Positions 32,501 through 41,763 are shown, counted from the first letter of the stretch. The stretch: 64,000 bases of DNA from Synechococcus sp. ATX 2A4 (GCF_024346375.1 NZ_JAGQCV010000011.1:53760-117759), one strand, 5' to 3'. The notes: generated from the letters alone by a model not told the origin. A program made the numbers and translations.

Positions 32501-33916
32501 ATGAGCAGCGCCACCCCCAGCGCCACACCAGCCGCCAGCACCACGCCTGCAGGCAGCGCCTCGCCAGCCGCCAGTGCCACAGATCCCTGCGTGCACTGCG
32601 GCTTCTGCCTGCCCACCTGCGCCAGCTACCGGGTGCTGGGCACGGAGATGGATTCGCCGCGGGGGCGCATCCACATGCTCAAGGCGATCAACGCCGGTGA
32701 GCTGGAGCTGGATGCCACCGTGGCCAGCCACTTCGACTCCTGCCTGGGCTGCCTCGCCTGCGTGAGCGCCTGCCCGGCCGGTGTCCGCTACGACGAACTG
32801 ATCGAGGCCACCCGCCCGAAGCTCAACGCCCCAGAGTTGCGCAGCGGCGGCCAGTGGGCCTTCCGCAGGCTGCTGTTCCAGCTGCTGCCCTATCCCCAAC
32901 GGCTGCGGGCCGTGCTGCAGCCCCTGCGGCTCTATGCCGGCACGCCACTGCAGCGGCTGGCGCGGCGCAGTGGCCTCACCCGCCTGTTCGGCCCTGGGTT
33001 GGCGGCGATGGAGCGGCTGCTGCCGCCGCTGGCGCCGGAGTCGTTCAGCGATCCGCTGCCGCTGGTGACCCCGGCCCAGGGCGAGCGGCGTTACCGCGTG
33101 GGGCTGGTGCTGGGTTGCGTGCAGCGGTTGTTCGAGCCCGCTGTGAACCGGGCGGCGCTGCAGGTGCTGAGCGCCAACGGCATCGAAGTGGTGATCCCGC
33201 CGGCCCAGGGCTGCTGCGGCGCCGTGACCCACCACCAAGGAGAAGAGGCCCAGACCCACGCCCTGGCCGGGGCCCTGATCGACGCCTTCGACGCCGTGAT
33301 CGGCCCGGGCAAGCCGGCGGGCGCCGAACCGCTCGATGCGGTGCTGGTGGCGGCCTCCGGCTGCGGCCACACGCTCAAGGCCTACGGCCGCCTGCTGGCC
33401 GGTGATCCGGCCTGGGCCGCGCGCGGCAGCGCCTTTGGCGGCCGCGTGGCGGACATCCAGGAATTCCTGCAGCGGGTGGGGCTGAGCGAGGCGGTGCGCC
33501 AGCGGTTGCAACCGCTGCGCCACAGCGATGGCAGCCGCGCCAGCGGCGAGCGTCCGCTGCGGCTCGCTTATCACGATGCCTGCCACATGCTCCACGGCCA
33601 GGGGCTGCGCGAACAGCCCCGGGCGCTGCTGCGCCAGATCCCTCACCTGCAGCTGCTGGAGGCCACTGAAGCGGGGGTGTGCTGCGGCAGCGCCGGCATC
33701 TACAACCTCGTGCAACCCGTGGAAGCCGCCGAACTGGGCCGGCTCAAAGCCACCGACCTGAGCAGCACCGGCGCGGACCTGGCGGTGAGCGCCAACATCG
33801 GCTGCACGCTGCAGATCCGCCAGCACATGGAGAGCGCGCCGCGGCCGCTGGCGGTGCTGCATCCGGTGCAGCTGCTGGCCATGAGCCTGGGTGGCGGATC
33901 CGACCTGCCGGCTTGA
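32501..33916 (+). CDS. glcF: glycolate oxidase iron-sulfur subunit GlcF
   Basis: Fe-S subunit of glycolate dehydrogenase, which oxidises photorespiratory glycolate to glyoxylate and passes electrons to the quinone pool. 471 residues with two 4Fe-4S motifs near the N-terminus (CVHCGFCLPTCASY at about 34, CLGCLACVSACPAG at about 84) and two CCG-type domains, with GCCGAVTHHQ and VCCGSAGIYN. The first ~30 residues are Thr/Ala/Pro-rich. ATG at 32501 is 34 bases past icd. The FAD subunit partner GlcE is 3.2 kb downstream; GlcD is not in the window. Confidence 0.93.
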   Translation: MSSATPSATPAASTTPAGSASPAASATDPCVHCGFCLPTCASYRVLGTEMDSPRGRIHMLKAINAGELELDATVASHFDSCLGCLACVSACPAGVRYDELIEATRPKLNAPELRSGGQWAFRRLLFQLLPYPQRLRAVLQPLRLYAGTPLQRLARRSGLTRLFGPGLAAMERLLPPLAPESFSDPLPLVTPAQGERRYRVGLVLGCVQRLFEPAVNRAALQVLSANGIEVVIPPAQGCCGAVTHHQGEEAQTHALAGALIDAFDAVIGPGKPAGAEPLDAVLVAASGCGHTLKAYGRLLAGDPAWAARGSAFGGRVADIQEFLQRVGLSEAVRQRLQPLRHSDGSRASGERPLRLAYHDACHMLHGQGLREQPRALLRQIPHLQLLEATEAGVCCGSAGIYNLVQPVEAAELGRLKATDLSSTGADLAVSANIGCTLQIRQHMESAPRPLAVLHPVQLLAMSLGGGSDLPA

Positions 33917-33976
33917 GCGGCCGGAAGCGGCGAACGATGCAGCGGAGCGCCAGGCACCAACACCGCGCGTAGCGCG

Positions 33977-34741
33977 ATGCCTCACCAACGCTTCGACGCG
34001 CACTTCCACATCATCGATCCGGCCTTTCCGCTGCTACCAAACCACGGTTTTCTGCCGGAACCCTTCACCGTCGCCGACTACCGCCGCCGCACCGAGGCCC
34101 TGGGAATCACGGCGGGGGCGGTGATATCGGGTTCCTTCCAGGGCTTCGGTCAGCGCTTTCTGCTCGATGCCCTGCAGCAACTGGGCCCCGGCTTCGTGGG
34201 CGTGATCCAGCTGTCGGCCCGGGCCACCGATGCGGAGATCCTCGCGCTCAACGCCAGGGGCGTGCGGGCCGTGCGCTTCAACCTGCGGCGTGGGGGCTCG
34301 GAAAGCGTGCAGCACTTGGAGGCGCTGGCACTGCGCCTGCACGCGCTGGTGGGCTGGCCTGTGGAGCTGTATGTGGAGTCGCGGCAGCTGGCGGCCCTGC
34401 AGCCATTGCTGCGGCGGCTGCCGGCGGTGAGCATCGATCACCTCGGCCTCTCCCGCGACGGCTTTGCCACCCTGCTGCAGCTCGCCGAGCAGGGCGTGCG
34501 CGTGAAAGCCAGCGGCTTCTCAAGGGTGGAGCTGCCGGTGGCCGAGGCCCTGCGCGCCCTGCACGCCGCCCATCCCCAGGCGCTGATGTTCGGCACCGAC
34601 CTGCCGTCCACACGGGCGCCGCGGCCGTTTCACCCCAGCGATCTCACCCTGCTGATCGACACCCTGGGCGAGCCGGCGGCACAGGGGGCCCTGTGGAGCA
34701 ATGCGGCCTCCTTCTACCGGCTGCCGCCGCCATTGGCCTGA
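33977..34741 (+). CDS. amidohydrolase superfamily, COG3618-like
   Basis: 254 residues of a metal-dependent TIM-barrel hydrolase. The start RFDAHFHIIDPAFPLLPNHG gives the H-x-H strand-1 metal motif; AVRFNLRRG, SIDHLGLSRDG and ALMFGTDLPSTRAP (final Asp ligand) follow in order. These are the landmarks of the 2-pyrone-4,6-dicarboxylate lactonase/ lactone hydrolase-like COG3618 group. Substrate unknown; a lactone or cyclic carboxylate would fit. It lies 60 bases after glcF and 19 bases before the beta-lactamase gene on the same strand. Confidence 0.85.
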   Translation: MPHQRFDAHFHIIDPAFPLLPNHGFLPEPFTVADYRRRTEALGITAGAVISGSFQGFGQRFLLDALQQLGPGFVGVIQLSARATDAEILALNARGVRAVRFNLRRGGSESVQHLEALALRLHALVGWPVELYVESRQLAALQPLLRRLPAVSIDHLGLSRDGFATLLQLAEQGVRVKASGFSRVELPVAEALRALHAAHPQALMFGTDLPSTRAPRPFHPSDLTLLIDTLGEPAAQGALWSNAASFYRLPPPLA

Positions 34742-34760
34742 GCAGAGCTCCAGGCACAAG

Positions 34761-35762
34761 ATGATGAGAGGGTCGCTCTCCAAGCCCGTGCGCGCTGCTG
34801 CCCGTCTACTTGCCGTCGCCACCACCCTGCTGAACCTGGCGCCAGCGGCGCTGGCCGCCGACACGCGGCCAGCCGGCGCGACGGTGATGGCAGCCGATCC
34901 ACGGCAGGTGGCAGCCGTGGTGGCGGAACTGGCGCAGCTGGAGCGCAGCGCGGGCGGACGGCTCGGAGTGTTTGCCCTCGACACGGCCACCGGCCTGCGG
35001 ATCGGCCATCGCAGCGCGGAGCGCTTCCCCTTGTGCAGCACCTTCAAGCTGCTGCTGGCGGCGGCGATGCTGGAGCGGAGCACCCGCACGCCCGGCCTGC
35101 TGGAGCAGCGCCTGCCGGTGACCCCCGCCGATCTGGTGACCTATGCGCCGATCGCTGAGCAACGGGTGGGCAGCAGCATGACGATCGCCGAGCTCGCTGC
35201 TGCGACTGTGCAATACAGCGACAACGCCGCCGCGAACCTGCTGCTGCGGCAGCTCGGTGGCCCTGCCGGCATGACCGCCTTCGCCCGCTCGATCGGCAAC
35301 AGCCGCTTCCGCCTCGACCGCTGGGAAACGGAATTGAATTCCGCCCTACCGGGCGACCCGCGCGACACCGACACACCGGCGGCCATGGGCACCAGCGTCC
35401 AGGCGCTGGCACTGGGCACGGCCCTGCCGGCACCGCAGCAGCAACAGCTGACCACCTGGCTGCTGGGCAACACCACAGGTGCCGCCCGCATCCGGGCCGG
35501 CGTGCCCGACGGCTGGCAGGTGGGCGAGAAAACCGGCACCTGCGGCGCCTACGGCACCGCCAACGACGTGGGGGTGCTGTTTCCACCCGGTCGCCGGCCG
35601 GTGGTGCTGGCGATCTTTCACACCCAGCCGGAGGCCACAGCCCTGGTGCGCAACGATGTGATCGCCGCCGCCACCCGGCTGGTGGTGCAGGCGATCACTG
35701 CTCCATCTGCTCCCAGGCCTGCCGCAAGGTGTCTGCCTGGCCCAGATTGCCGGGGAAAGTGA
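34761..35762 (+). CDS. class A beta-lactamase family serine hydrolase
   Basis: 333 residues. The N-terminus (basic start, then ARLLAVATTLLNLAPAALAA) is a clear Sec signal peptide, so the enzyme is periplasmic. All class A motifs are intact: STFK at 93-96 (acylating Ser and Lys), SDN at 153-155, E189-x-x-x-N193 (deacylating Glu, within RWETELN) and KTG at 257-259. It should hydrolyse beta-lactams, though chromosomal cyanobacterial members could act on other cell-wall-like amides. The final ~20 residues (APSAPRPAARCLPGPDCRGK) lie beyond the usual fold and run 68 bases into the opposing kinase gene, which looks like loss of an earlier stop. ATGs at 34761 and 34764 are both possible. Confidence 0.92.
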   Translation: MMRGSLSKPVRAAARLLAVATTLLNLAPAALAADTRPAGATVMAADPRQVAAVVAELAQLERSAGGRLGVFALDTATGLRIGHRSAERFPLCSTFKLLLAAAMLERSTRTPGLLEQRLPVTPADLVTYAPIAEQRVGSSMTIAELAAATVQYSDNAAANLLLRQLGGPAGMTAFARSIGNSRFRLDRWETELNSALPGDPRDTDTPAAMGTSVQALALGTALPAPQQQQLTTWLLGNTTGAARIRAGVPDGWQVGEKTGTCGAYGTANDVGVLFPPGRRPVVLAIFHTQPEATALVRNDVIAAATRLVVQAITAPSAPRPAARCLPGPDCRGK

Positions 35763-37077
35763 GCAGCGGCAGCAGCGGCGCGGTTTGGTGCTCCGCGCCT
35801 GTGCTCAGCATCGACAGCCCAGGCAGCAGCTGACCCTCCAGCCGCACCTGGCTGAGGCCCAGCCCATCGGCCAGCAGGGTCTGGCTGGTGATGCCCCCCT
35901 TGCTGATCAGGTATCCCAGCTGGGGCGCCAACGCGCCCCCCAGCCGGGCCATCGCCGCCGCCAGGGCCAGGCCCAGCCGCCGCCGCTCCTCGGCATGGCG
36001 GCAGACCAGCTCCCCCCGGCTGGTGAACAGCACCGGGGTGCGGCCGCTGGCCAGCACGGCGCGCTGCTGCGCCAGCCAGGCCGCTTCCAGCGAGGGCAGC
36101 AAGCGGTCGGGGAGGGGGCCCTCCAGCGCCCGCGCCACGCGGGCCACCGGGATCTCCACGCCCACACAACCCGGCGCCGCCAGCAACCGCTCCAGCTGGG
36201 CATCGGCCAGCGGCACGTGCGATCCCACCAGCACCAGCCCCGGCAGAGGGCCCGTAGCCGCGCGCCGGCGCAGCCCGGCCAGGGCCGCCGGGGTCAGGGG
36301 CTGCGGCGGCACGTCCACCAGGGCGTTCAGCAGGCTGGCGGCCGACTGGAACAGCAACCGCTGCGGCCGTTGCCCCGCCGCCGGCTGCACGGCGGCGCGC
36401 ACCGCGTCCCCCAGCACCTGCAACTGCTCCGCACGCTCCGCATCCACCACCAGCCAGGGATTGCCCGACAGCCCCCGCAGCCGCTGGATCAAGGCCTCGC
36501 GGCCGGCGGGCACCAGTTCGTCCAGGCCGATCTGCTGCACCGCCTGGGCCACCAGCCGCCCGCCGCTCTTCTCGGCCAGCCAGTCGCGCAGCACGCTGGT
36601 GCCGTAGCCGAAGCGGCGATCACGGCCGAAGGGCGTGCGATGCACCGGCTCGCCATGCAACAGATGGCAGCCCCCCACCGTGGTGCGTCCGCCCTCAAGG
36701 AAGGCGGGTACCAGCAGGGTGGCGTCGAAGGGGCCCAGCTCCGCGGCGATCACCTCCGCCTCCAGCGGCGTGTGCCCCCGCAGGGTGGAGTCGCCGCGGC
36801 TCACCACCAGCCAGTGGTCGATGCCGGCCGCTGCCAGCGCCGGCCGCAACGACCGGCAGATCTGCCGCACCCGAGCGGCCGCCGGCCCCGGCTCCAGGGC
36901 ACGGGTATCGGTGAGCAGGAACAGCAGCGGCGACGGGTCGCGCAGGGCGCTCTGAAGGGTGCCTGGATCCCAGCGGAGCAGCAGCAGGCAGCCATGCACC
37001 GTCTGTGAGCCGGTGGGATCGTCGTCAAAGACGATCACCTTGAACGGGGGCGCGGCTGGAGGGGGCGGGGCGGCCAT
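35695..37077 (-). CDS. four-carbon acid sugar kinase family protein
   Basis: 460 residues of the DUF1537/OtnK-type family, which phosphorylates four-carbon sugar acids such as D-threonate and D-erythronate. The N-terminal half carries FDDDPTGSQTVHG and VSRGDSTLRGHTPLE (substrate domain); the C-terminal nucleotide domain has LISKGGITSQTLLADGL and LPGLSMLSTGAEHQTA. Both halves look complete. The gene is opposite in direction to glcF, bla and glcE, sharing 3' ends with bla. A link to glycolate/sugar acid salvage with neighbouring glcEF is only suggested by position. Confidence 0.88.
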   Translation of the reverse strand: MAAPPPPAAPPFKVIVFDDDPTGSQTVHGCLLLLRWDPGTLQSALRDPSPLLFLLTDTRALEPGPAAARVRQICRSLRPALAAAGIDHWLVVSRGDSTLRGHTPLEAEVIAAELGPFDATLLVPAFLEGGRTTVGGCHLLHGEPVHRTPFGRDRRFGYGTSVLRDWLAEKSGGRLVAQAVQQIGLDELVPAGREALIQRLRGLSGNPWLVVDAERAEQLQVLGDAVRAAVQPAAGQRPQRLLFQSAASLLNALVDVPPQPLTPAALAGLRRRAATGPLPGLVLVGSHVPLADAQLERLLAAPGCVGVEIPVARVARALEGPLPDRLLPSLEAAWLAQQRAVLASGRTPVLFTSRGELVCRHAEERRRLGLALAAAMARLGGALAPQLGYLISKGGITSQTLLADGLGLSQVRLEGQLLPGLSMLSTGAEHQTAPLLPLLTFPGNLGQADTLRQAWEQMEQ

Positions 37078-37091
37078 GGCACCATCGTGCC

Positions 37092-38297
37092 GTGATCACT
37101 CCCGCGACCCACGAGCTGCCCGACCTCGTGCGGCAGCTGCACGCCGCCGGTACGCCGTGGCTGCCTGCCGGCAGTGGCAGCCGCCTGGGTTGGGGGCCGC
37201 CAGTGCAGCACACCGACACGGTGCTGAGCGTGGCGTGCCTGAACCGCCTGCTCGACCACGCCAGCGGCGATTTCACCGTGACCGTGGAGGCGGGGCTGCC
37301 GCTGCAGGAGCTGCAGGAGGCCTTGCGGGCGCGCAACCAGTGGCTGGCCGTCGACTGGCCCTGGGGCACGGGTGCCAATGGCGAAAACGCCGGCAGCGTG
37401 GGCGGGCTGGTGGCACGGGGGCTCGGGGGCGGTCTCCGCCAGCGCTACCTGGGCGTGCGCGATCAGGTGATCGGCATCGGCCTGCTGCGCGCCGATGGCG
37501 TGGCCGCTCACGCCGGGGGGCGGGTGGTGAAGAACGTGGCCGGCTACGACCTGATGCGCCTGTTCACGGGCAGCTGGGGCGCGCTCGGCCTGATCACCGA
37601 ACTCACCCTGCGCACCTTCCCGATTCCGCCGCAACGGCGCGGCCTGCTGCTGCAGGGTCCGCTGGAGGGCCTGGAGCGCCTGCGCCAGTGGCTGCTGCGC
37701 TCCAGCCTCACCCCCGAACTGATCGACTGGTGGAGCGGGGCCCTGGCGGAGCAGGCCGGAGCCGAAGCCCAGCCCGCCCTGCTGCTGGCCCTGGCCAGCG
37801 TGAGCGGCGAAGCCCTGGCCGACCAGCTCGCCACCCTGCGCGCCCAGGCCGACAGCCACGGGCTCAAGGGGTTGCCGCTCGATCCCGAACGGCTGGAGGC
37901 CCTGCGTGTGCTGGCGCTCGGCGGCCAACAGCCGCAACCGGCGGCCGGAGCGGAAGAACCGCTCTGGCTGCTGCGGCCAGGCGTGCTGCCCAGCCACACC
38001 GCGGCGCTGCTGGCGGATCGTTCCGTCGCCGGCCTGCCGCTGGTCCTGGGTGCCGGCAGCGGCCTCGGCTACGCCTGGTCGGCGGCGGCGGCCCTGCCCG
38101 CCTACCGGGTGGAAGCGCTGCGGCGCCGCTGCCAGGACCTCGGCGGCCATCTCACGGTGCTGCGGCAACCCAGCGGCAGCAGCCTGCCTGCCTGGGAGGA
38201 CGCCCCTGCTGCGGCGATGATCCAGGCGGTCAAGCGCCAGTTCGACCCCAGGCAGCAGCTGGCGCGCGGGCGCCTGCCGGGCGTCAGAGCGGCCTGA
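37092..38297 (+). CDS. glcE: glycolate oxidase FAD-binding subunit GlcE
   Basis: 401-residue FAD-linked oxidase of the GlcE type. The FAD-binding domain (PCMH fold) is marked by WLPAGSGSRLGWG, VEAGLPLQELQEAL, GSVGGLVARGLGGGLRQRY, VRDQVIG and GGRVVKNVAGYDLMRLFTGS (conserved Lys and Asn-Val-Ala-Gly-Tyr-Asp). The C-terminal cap ends FDPRQQLARGRLPG, common to the family. GTG start at 37092, 14 bases from the divergent kinase gene. It should pair with GlcF to oxidise glycolate; the two genes are separated by three unrelated-looking genes. Its 3' end overlaps the mutarotase-like gene by 14 bases. Confidence 0.9.
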   Translation: MITPATHELPDLVRQLHAAGTPWLPAGSGSRLGWGPPVQHTDTVLSVACLNRLLDHASGDFTVTVEAGLPLQELQEALRARNQWLAVDWPWGTGANGENAGSVGGLVARGLGGGLRQRYLGVRDQVIGIGLLRADGVAAHAGGRVVKNVAGYDLMRLFTGSWGALGLITELTLRTFPIPPQRRGLLLQGPLEGLERLRQWLLRSSLTPELIDWWSGALAEQAGAEAQPALLLALASVSGEALADQLATLRAQADSHGLKGLPLDPERLEALRVLALGGQQPQPAAGAEEPLWLLRPGVLPSHTAALLADRSVAGLPLVLGAGSGLGYAWSAAAALPAYRVEALRRRCQDLGGHLTVLRQPSGSSLPAWEDAPAAAMIQAVKRQFDPRQQLARGRLPGVRAA

Positions 38298-39177
38298 GCG
38301 CGTAGCGGCTCCGCAGGGTGCAGCTCTCGCCGGCCGCCACCTCCAGCCGCCGGTCGCCGCTCACCAGAGCGCCGCGCGGGCCGGTCCAGGGCTCCAGGCA
38401 CACCATCGGCCGGGGCGGATCGGTCCACACCACGGCCAGATCGAAAGGCGCGCTGGGGTGCAGCTCCAGCGCCATTCCGGCCGCCGGATCCACCAGCCGC
38501 ACCGGGCCCTCGGGCCGCGCCAGGAAATCCACCCCGGCGGCCAGCTGGGCGAGCGTGGCGGCGGTGTCCGCCTCTGCCATCACCAGATAGTTGAAGCAGC
38601 GCTCCGGCAGACCTTCGAGGTGCACCGCAGCGCTGCCGCTTTCCGCTTCCGGCAGCGCCGACACATTGAAATAGGGGTGCAGCCCGAAGCTGAACGGCAG
38701 CGGCCGGCTGCCGCTGTTCTCCAGCACCGCCGTGATCGCCAGGGCAGAGGGTTCAAGGCGCAGCTGCAGCCGCAGCCGGAAAGGGAATGGAAAAGCCGCC
38801 AGGGTGGCGGGGCTGTCGCAGAGCTCCAGTTCCACCCCCGCCTCCTGGGGCAGGGCCCGCAGCTGCCAGGGCAGATCCCGGGCGAAGCCGTGCTGGCGCA
38901 GGGTGAAGCTGCCCTCCGGCAACGGCAGCTGATCGCCCGGCAGGTTGCCGCAGATCGGGAACAGCACCGGCATTCCCCCCCGCACCGAGAGGGCGGGATC
39001 GGCGAAGCGATCCGCATCGAGGTAGAGCAGCTCGCGGCCATGGCAGCGCCAGCCGGTGAGCAGGCCGCCCCGCTCGGGCACCAGGCGCAGCAGGTCGGGG
39101 CTGCCGGGAGCGTCGGAGCTGACCGGAGCGCTGAACTCCCAATGGGGGTAGGGACGCTGGCGTTGAAGGAGGGGCAT
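38284..39177 (-). CDS. aldose 1-epimerase family protein
   Basis: 297 residues of the galactose mutarotase-like beta-sandwich family. GGMPVLFPICGNLPGD, LRQHGFARDLPWQL (acid-base His), FSFGLHPYFNV and CLEPWTGPRGALVSG are characteristic of the D-hexose-6-phosphate epimerase/aldose epimerase-like proteins found in cyanobacteria. It would interconvert anomers of a sugar or sugar phosphate. No signal peptide. The gene is separated from the alpha/beta hydrolase gene by three bases, and both are on the minus strand, so they form one transcript. Confidence 0.88.
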   Translation of the reverse strand: MPLLQRQRPYPHWEFSAPVSSDAPGSPDLLRLVPERGGLLTGWRCHGRELLYLDADRFADPALSVRGGMPVLFPICGNLPGDQLPLPEGSFTLRQHGFARDLPWQLRALPQEAGVELELCDSPATLAAFPFPFRLRLQLRLEPSALAITAVLENSGSRPLPFSFGLHPYFNVSALPEAESGSAAVHLEGLPERCFNYLVMAEADTAATLAQLAAGVDFLARPEGPVRLVDPAAGMALELHPSAPFDLAVVWTDPPRPMVCLEPWTGPRGALVSGDRRLEVAAGESCTLRSRYALRPL

Positions 39178-39180
39178 GGC

Positions 39181-40062
39181 TCAGGCGTTCGGCAGGCCGG
39201 CCACCCACTCCAGCAGGGCGGCGTTCACCTGATCGGGCACCTCATCATGGGGGCAATGGCCCGCTTCCAGCACCACCTCGGCGGTGCCGGCGGGGGCGTG
39301 GCGCTGAAAGGCGCCACGGCGGCCCACCGCGTTGATCCAGGGATCGCGGATGCCCCAGAGCAGCAGCAGCGGTGCCGTCAGGGCGACGAACAGCTCATCG
39401 AGCGGCTGACCGCTGGGGATATCGAACACGGTGCGGAACACACCGAAGGCCCCCGGGTCCCGCGAGGGGCGCAGGATCGCTTCCACCAGCGCGTCGTCGA
39501 CGTTGGTGCGATCGATGTACACCTGATTGAGCGTGCGGCGGATCGTGGAGCGGCGGCGCAGGTTTTCGAACAGCAGCCGCTGCAGCACCGGGCTGCGCAG
39601 CAGCGCGCCACCGATCGTGCGCCGCGCGATCGCCCCCCAGCCCTGGGGAGGAGCCTGCTCATCGCTGAACGGACCGGCGGCATTGATCAGCACCACCCCG
39701 GCGGCCTCGGGGCCGAGTGCCACGCCGGCGGCCAGCACAGCGAAGCCCCCGAGGGAATTGCCCACCAGCACGGTGGGGCGGCCGATGCGTTCGTGCACGT
39801 AGGCGGCCAGCTGGTCACGCCAGAGGGCGCCGCCGTAACGCAGCTCGCCGGGCTTGGCGCTGCGGCCAAAGCCCAGCAGATCGATGGCGTGCACCTCGTG
39901 CCGTGCCGCCAGGGCCGGGATGTTGTAGCGCCAGTGGTCGGTGGAGGCACCGAAGCCATGCACCAGCAGGAAGGCCGGACCCACCGGCTCGGCGGGGGCC
40001 GCCTGCACCGCGTGCACCGCATGCCCCAGGTAGGCCCAGGGATCTGCTCTGGAAGGGATCAC
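39181..40062 (-). CDS. alpha/beta hydrolase
   Basis: 293-residue alpha/beta-fold hydrolase. The oxyanion region is LLVHGFGASTDHWRYN, the nucleophile elbow is VLVGNSLGGFAVLA (Ser in GNSLGG), the acid is in LLLWGIRDPWIN and the catalytic His in LEAGHCPHDEVP. GTG start at 40062. Proteins of this type in cyanobacteria are often annotated as chlorophyll-related or haloalkane-like hydrolases; the substrate cannot be read. Upstream of and co-directional with the epimerase gene. Confidence 0.88.
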   Translation of the reverse strand: MIPSRADPWAYLGHAVHAVQAAPAEPVGPAFLLVHGFGASTDHWRYNIPALAARHEVHAIDLLGFGRSAKPGELRYGGALWRDQLAAYVHERIGRPTVLVGNSLGGFAVLAAGVALGPEAAGVVLINAAGPFSDEQAPPQGWGAIARRTIGGALLRSPVLQRLLFENLRRRSTIRRTLNQVYIDRTNVDDALVEAILRPSRDPGAFGVFRTVFDIPSGQPLDELFVALTAPLLLLWGIRDPWINAVGRRGAFQRHAPAGTAEVVLEAGHCPHDEVPDQVNAALLEWVAGLPNA

Positions 40063-40103
40063 CGGAAGCCTGCCTCAGTGGTCGATGCTAGGGAGCAGTT
40101 CGA

Positions 40104-40418
40104 GTGGCCCGCTCCGTGCGCGACTGGTCCAGCCTGCTGTCGGGGGGGGCGCTGTGGGCCCTGGCGCTCTACCTGCCGCTGACGGTGCCGCTGGCCCGCT
40201 TCGAAGCAGCCCTGGCGGACGGACCGCTGAACGAAGGCCTGCGTCAGCTGGCCCTGGTGGTGAGCAGCCTGCTGCTGGCCCTGGCGGTGGGGGGAATCAC
40301 CCAGCTGGGCCTGAGCTGGGCACTGAGCCCGAGCTGGGCGGCCAGCCTCGGCCTGATGGCGGTGCTGGCCGGAGCCTTCTGGGGGCTGGCCAGCCGCCGC
40401 GACCGCGATTCGCAGTGA
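40104..40418 (+). CDS. small three-helix membrane protein
   Basis: 104 residues with three hydrophobic segments (about 10-30, 45-65 and 75-95) and an Arg/Asp-rich C-terminal tail. The charge pattern gives the N-terminus in the cytoplasm. The layout recalls short cyanobacterial membrane families such as DUF3082, but I cannot confirm it. It is wedged between two minus-strand genes, and its stop lies one base from the antiporter's end. Function unknown. Confidence 0.6.
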   Translation: MARSVRDWSSLLSGGALWALALYLPLTVPLARFEAALADGPLNEGLRQLALVVSSLLLALAVGGITQLGLSWALSPSWAASLGLMAVLAGAFWGLASRRDRDSQ

Positions 40419-40419
40419 G

Positions 40420-41763
40420 TCAGGCCGGCTGCTCGGCCGGGGCCTCCTTGCCACCGAGCACGAGGCGCAACAGCAGCGGCGCCAGGAAGGTGGTGCCGAT
40501 CACCATGATCAGGATGGCGGCCTCCAGCGAAGGGTTGAGCAGCCTGGCCTGGGTGCCCAGGCCAAGGAAGATCAGGCCCACCTCGCCGCGGGGCATCATC
40601 CCCAGACCCACCACCAGCCGGTTGGTTTTCTCCTTGCTGAGGTAGCTCCAGCCGGACACCAGCTTGCCGAGGATCGCCACGGTGAGCAGGAAAGCGGCCA
40701 CCACCAGACCTTCCCGGTTGCTGGGGTCCATCGGATTGAGCACCGAGAGGTCCATGCTCGTGCCGATCAGCACGAAGAAGATGGTGGCGAACAGGGCCAC
40801 CAGCGGCTTCACCGTGTCCTGAATCAGGTGGGTGTGCTTCGAGCTGCTGAGGATCAGGCCGGCAGCGAAGGCACCAAGGGCCGCTTCAAGGCCGATGGCC
40901 TGGGCCGCGAAGCAGCAGAGGCAGAGCACCACGAAGGAGGCCACCACCACTTCACCGGGGGCCTTGAGTTGATCCAGCACCCAATCGAACAGGGGGGCGG
41001 CCGTGCGGCTGAGGAACAGGGAGGCCGCCACGAACACCGCCGCGGCCACCAGCAGCTTGATGATCGGGCCGATCTCCAGAGCGCCGCCAGCGGCCAGGGC
41101 CACCACCACCGCGAGGATCACGATGCCGAGGATGTCATCGAGGACGGCAGCGCCGATCACGATCTGACCTTCCTTGGTGCGCAGATATTTGAGTTCGCCG
41201 AACACACTCGCCGTGATGCCGATGCTGGTGGCGGTCATCGCCGCGCCTGCAAACACCGCCGGAATCAATGGGAGATGAAAGATATAAAGGAGCCCGAAGG
41301 TGCCGAGCGCGAAGGGCACCACCACGCCGGTCACGGCCACGGTGGTGGCCTGCAGGCCCACCGCCACCAGCTCATCGAGTTCACTCTCGAGGCCGGTCAG
41401 GAACAGCAGGGCGAACAGGCCCAGCGTGGCAAGCGATTCCAGGTTCGGGAACGTGGAGGTGTAGATCGACTGCACCACGTCGGGGGTGACATCCGACAGG
41501 GAGCTGACCAGGTTCAGCAGGGTGCTGTTCAGCTGCGCGCCGGTTTCGGGGGGCAGGATGAAATGCAGCCCGGAGAAACCGATCAGCACACCGGCCAGCA
41601 ACTCCCCGAGGATCGTGGGGAGCTGCAATCGCACCATCACTTCGGCGAGCGCACGGGCCGCCACGAAGATCAACAGGATCCGCCCAACGGAGATCAAGGT
41701 GGACGCCACCTCCATCTCATGGGAGCCCATCTGGAGCAACAACTGAGGGACAGACGAGATCAT
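40420..41763 (-). CDS. Na+/H+ antiporter, CPA2 family (NhaS3-like)
   Basis: 447-residue polytopic protein with about twelve membrane helices. The sequence contains LPTILGELLAGVLIG, LFALLFLTGLESELDEL (conserved acidic helix), GAAMTATSIGITASVFGEL, GAAVLDDILGIVILAVVVAL with the DD pair that binds the cation in CPA2 antiporters, and MMPRGEVGLIFLG. This is the NhaS3/GerN/KefB-like arrangement; in cyanobacteria NhaS3 is thylakoid-located and essential in Synechocystis. ATG at 41763. No regulatory TrkA-N domain follows, as usual for this subgroup. Confidence 0.92.
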   Translation of the reverse strand: MISSVPQLLLQMGSHEMEVASTLISVGRILLIFVAARALAEVMVRLQLPTILGELLAGVLIGFSGLHFILPPETGAQLNSTLLNLVSSLSDVTPDVVQSIYTSTFPNLESLATLGLFALLFLTGLESELDELVAVGLQATTVAVTGVVVPFALGTFGLLYIFHLPLIPAVFAGAAMTATSIGITASVFGELKYLRTKEGQIVIGAAVLDDILGIVILAVVVALAAGGALEIGPIIKLLVAAAVFVAASLFLSRTAAPLFDWVLDQLKAPGEVVVASFVVLCLCCFAAQAIGLEAALGAFAAGLILSSSKHTHLIQDTVKPLVALFATIFFVLIGTSMDLSVLNPMDPSNREGLVVAAFLLTVAILGKLVSGWSYLSKEKTNRLVVGLGMMPRGEVGLIFLGLGTQARLLNPSLEAAILIMVIGTTFLAPLLLRLVLGGKEAPAEQPA

